The notes under the pieces were generated by a model, which saw only the letters and a program-made list of their open reading frames with translations, was not told where the DNA came from and ran no database searches. The translations under genes were made by a program, and so were the position numbers. 7,150 nucleotides of DNA from positions 1 through 7,150 of the forward strand of contig JAOUGB010000111.1 of assembly GCA_029857875.1 (NCBI GenBank), read 5' to 3'. This document shows positions 5,932 through 7,150 of the stretch, one piece after another. The stretch comes from Desulfobacteraceae bacterium. GTDB lineage: Bacteria > Desulfobacterota > Desulfobacteria > Desulfobacterales > UBA11574. Position 1 is the stretch's first letter; each line of letters begins with the position of its first letter.

Positions 5932-5961
5932 TTCGAAAAAAAATAAAACTTTTAAGCAGAT

Positions 5962-5966
5962 GGAGA
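5962..5966 (+). promoter_or_regulatory. Shine-Dalgarno that decides the acyl-CoA dehydrogenase start
   Basis: GGAGA, 5 bases before the ATG at 5972. The earlier in-frame ATG at 5960 overlaps it and has no Shine-Dalgarno of its own. Confidence 0.65.
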
Positions 5967-5971
5967 ATACA

Positions 5972-7126
5972 ATGGATTTTGAACTGACAAAATCACAAAA
6001 AGAAATCCAGAAAGCTGCCAGGGATTTTGCCAAAGGCGAGTTTGACAAAGATCTTGCCCTTGAGTTGGACAAAAAGCACGAATTTCCGGAAAAGATATGG
6101 AAAAAAGCCGCTGATCTGGGATTCATCGGTATTCACTTTCCGGAACAATATTCCGGCCAGGGGCTCGGTGTTATGGAGAACATTTTAGTTGCAGAAGAGT
6201 TCTGCAGCAGAGATTCTACCATCGGAAGTGCGGTGATACTTGCCGGTTTTGCATCTGAGTGCGTTTTGCGTTTTGGCAGCGACGCCCTTAAAGAAAAATT
6301 TCTGCCGCCCGTTGCAGAGGGCAAAATGCTTTCTGCCGGAGCGTTTACAGAGCCTGATCATGGTTCCGATATTACAAGGATGGATACGACAGCGCAAAAG
6401 GAAGGGGACGAATGGGTCATAAACGGGTCAAAAATATTCATTACCAATGGTGAAATTGCCGGCTATTACTGTGTTCTCTGCCAGAGCGATCCGGAAAGCA
6501 AACCGACCTACCGTGGAATAAGCTTGATCCTGGTGGAGGCAGACCGGAAAGGAGTTTCTGCGATGGATGTGGGTGAAAAGATGGGGATCCATATGATGTC
6601 CACAGCAGAGGTAAATTTTAAAGATGTTCGTGTTCCGGTTTCAAATCTTATCGGAAAAGAGGGAAAAGGGTTTTATCATGTTCTTGAATTTTTTGATGAA
6701 AGCAGGATACTGGTTGCCGCCCAGGCACTTGGAACTGCCCAGGGCGCTTTTGATCGTGCGTTGGCCTATGTAAAACAGAGAGAACAGTTCGGTAAAAAGA
6801 TTGCACAGTTCCAGGTCACCCAACACAAACTGGCAGATATGGCCACAAAAATTGAACTTTCCAGGCTAATTACTTACAAGGCTGCCTGGAATTTTGATCA
6901 GGGGCGTATCGATCCAAAACTAACATCCATGGCAAAGATGTATGCTGCCCGGACGGCGGTGGAAGTTGCCGATGAAGCCATCCAGCTGCTTGGCGGATAC
7001 GGATATATGGCAGAATATGAAGTCGAGCGCTTTTATCGGGACGCAAAGATCACAGAAATTTATGAAGGCACCAAGGAGATCCAGAAAAACACCATTGCCA
7101 GTGCTGTTATCGGAAGGTTGAAATAA
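5972..7126 (+). CDS. Acyl-CoA dehydrogenase, FAD-dependent
   Basis: A 384-residue protein, the standard length of soluble acyl-CoA dehydrogenases. It introduces an alpha,beta double bond in an acyl-CoA and normally passes electrons to electron-transfer flavoprotein. Domains: N-terminal helical (about 1-110), middle beta (about 111-230) with AFTEPDHGSD and WVINGSKIFITNG of the FAD/substrate pocket, and C-terminal helical (about 231-384) with ESRILVAAQALG, REQFGKKIAQFQ, and QLLGGYGYMAEYEVERFYRD, which fits the family's second signature. The catalytic base is the Glu of EIYEGT (E365), the position used by short-chain, butyryl-type and many other members. The start at 5972 (MDFELTKSQ) is chosen because GGAGA lies 5 bases upstream and relatives begin this way; the ATG at 5960 would add four residues. 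Substrate unresolved: fatty acyl, branched, glutaryl or alicyclic acyl-CoA are all possible. It is transcribed away from cooC. Confidence 0.95.
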   Translation: MDFELTKSQKEIQKAARDFAKGEFDKDLALELDKKHEFPEKIWKKAADLGFIGIHFPEQYSGQGLGVMENILVAEEFCSRDSTIGSAVILAGFASECVLRFGSDALKEKFLPPVAEGKMLSAGAFTEPDHGSDITRMDTTAQKEGDEWVINGSKIFITNGEIAGYYCVLCQSDPESKPTYRGISLILVEADRKGVSAMDVGEKMGIHMMSTAEVNFKDVRVPVSNLIGKEGKGFYHVLEFFDESRILVAAQALGTAQGAFDRALAYVKQREQFGKKIAQFQVTQHKLADMATKIELSRLITYKAAWNFDQGRIDPKLTSMAKMYAARTAVEVADEAIQLLGGYGYMAEYEVERFYRDAKITEIYEGTKEIQKNTIASAVIGRLK

Positions 7127-7150
7127 ACATAAAAGTTAGTTCGCCTGGCT
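7127..7150. other. Short right-edge flank without a recognisable feature
   Basis: Twenty-four bases follow the dehydrogenase stop. No hairpin, Shine-Dalgarno or start codon is evident, so whether the operon continues cannot be seen. Confidence 0.5.

Larger units (their letters stand above)
5702..5971. promoter_or_regulatory. Divergent AT-rich intergenic region between cooC and the acyl-CoA dehydrogenase gene
   Basis: No gene is seen in these 270 bases. The half next to cooC is very AT-rich and contains a 13-base dyad, ATATTATTAATAT (5724-5736), which is not surprising in such composition. The half next to the dehydrogenase has two copies of the palindrome TTGCAA (5876-5881 and 5904-5909), 28 bases apart. 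Promoters for both directions must lie here unless the genes are read from outside. Confidence 0.6.

Noticed and set aside
5972..7126. Specific assignment as an aromatic- or alicyclic-pathway acyl-CoA dehydrogenase
   Set aside because: The organism type makes it tempting, but no visible residue decides the substrate and no aromatic-degradation genes are in the window.

Overview
The window looks like chromosome of an anaerobic, sulfate-reducing or syntrophic Desulfobacterota-type bacterium (Desulfobacterales-like). This is an inference from gene content: a CooC-type nickel ATPase for carbon monoxide dehydrogenase, a protein resembling the large subunit of the corrinoid iron-sulfur protein of the Wood-Ljungdahl pathway, and an acyl-CoA dehydrogenase, in DNA of moderate GC with AT-rich intergenic regions. 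No RNA gene, mobile element or CRISPR array was seen.

Layout. Seven genes lie head to tail on the minus strand, read from right to left: cooC-like ATPase (5701-4952), class II HDAC-family deacetylase (4936-3986), AcuB-like CBS-CBS-ACT protein (3907-3257), PrmA-like methyltransferase (3237-2368), metallo-beta-lactamase-fold hydrolase (2365-1526), sirtuin (1473-721) and a corrinoid iron-sulfur-like protein cut by the left edge (568-1). The gaps are 15, 78, 19, 2, 52 and 152 bases, so CooC/deacetylase and CBS/methyltransferase/hydrolase look like tight transcription units, while the last two genes may have their own signals. One gene, an acyl-CoA dehydrogenase (5972-7126), is divergent on the plus strand. 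The 270-base AT-rich space between it and cooC holds the candidate promoters and a dyad around TTGCAA.

How the genes may work together. The theme is acetyl-CoA and acyl-CoA chemistry plus its control. CooC would mature CODH (and perhaps acetyl-CoA synthase); the corrinoid-like protein resembles a piece of the methyl-carrier of the same pathway; the dehydrogenase oxidises acyl-CoA. Around them sit two unrelated lysine-deacylase types (zinc HDAC and NAD-dependent sirtuin) and an AcuB-like nucleotide sensor. This resembles the Bacillus acuABC/srtN set that controls acetyl-CoA synthetase by acetylation, but no acetyltransferase is present here and the HDAC is of class II type, not a true AcuC. 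The most unusual protein is the left-edge gene: an Fe-S motif with one cysteine missing, joined directly to a corrinoid-binding-type domain with no TIM barrel between.
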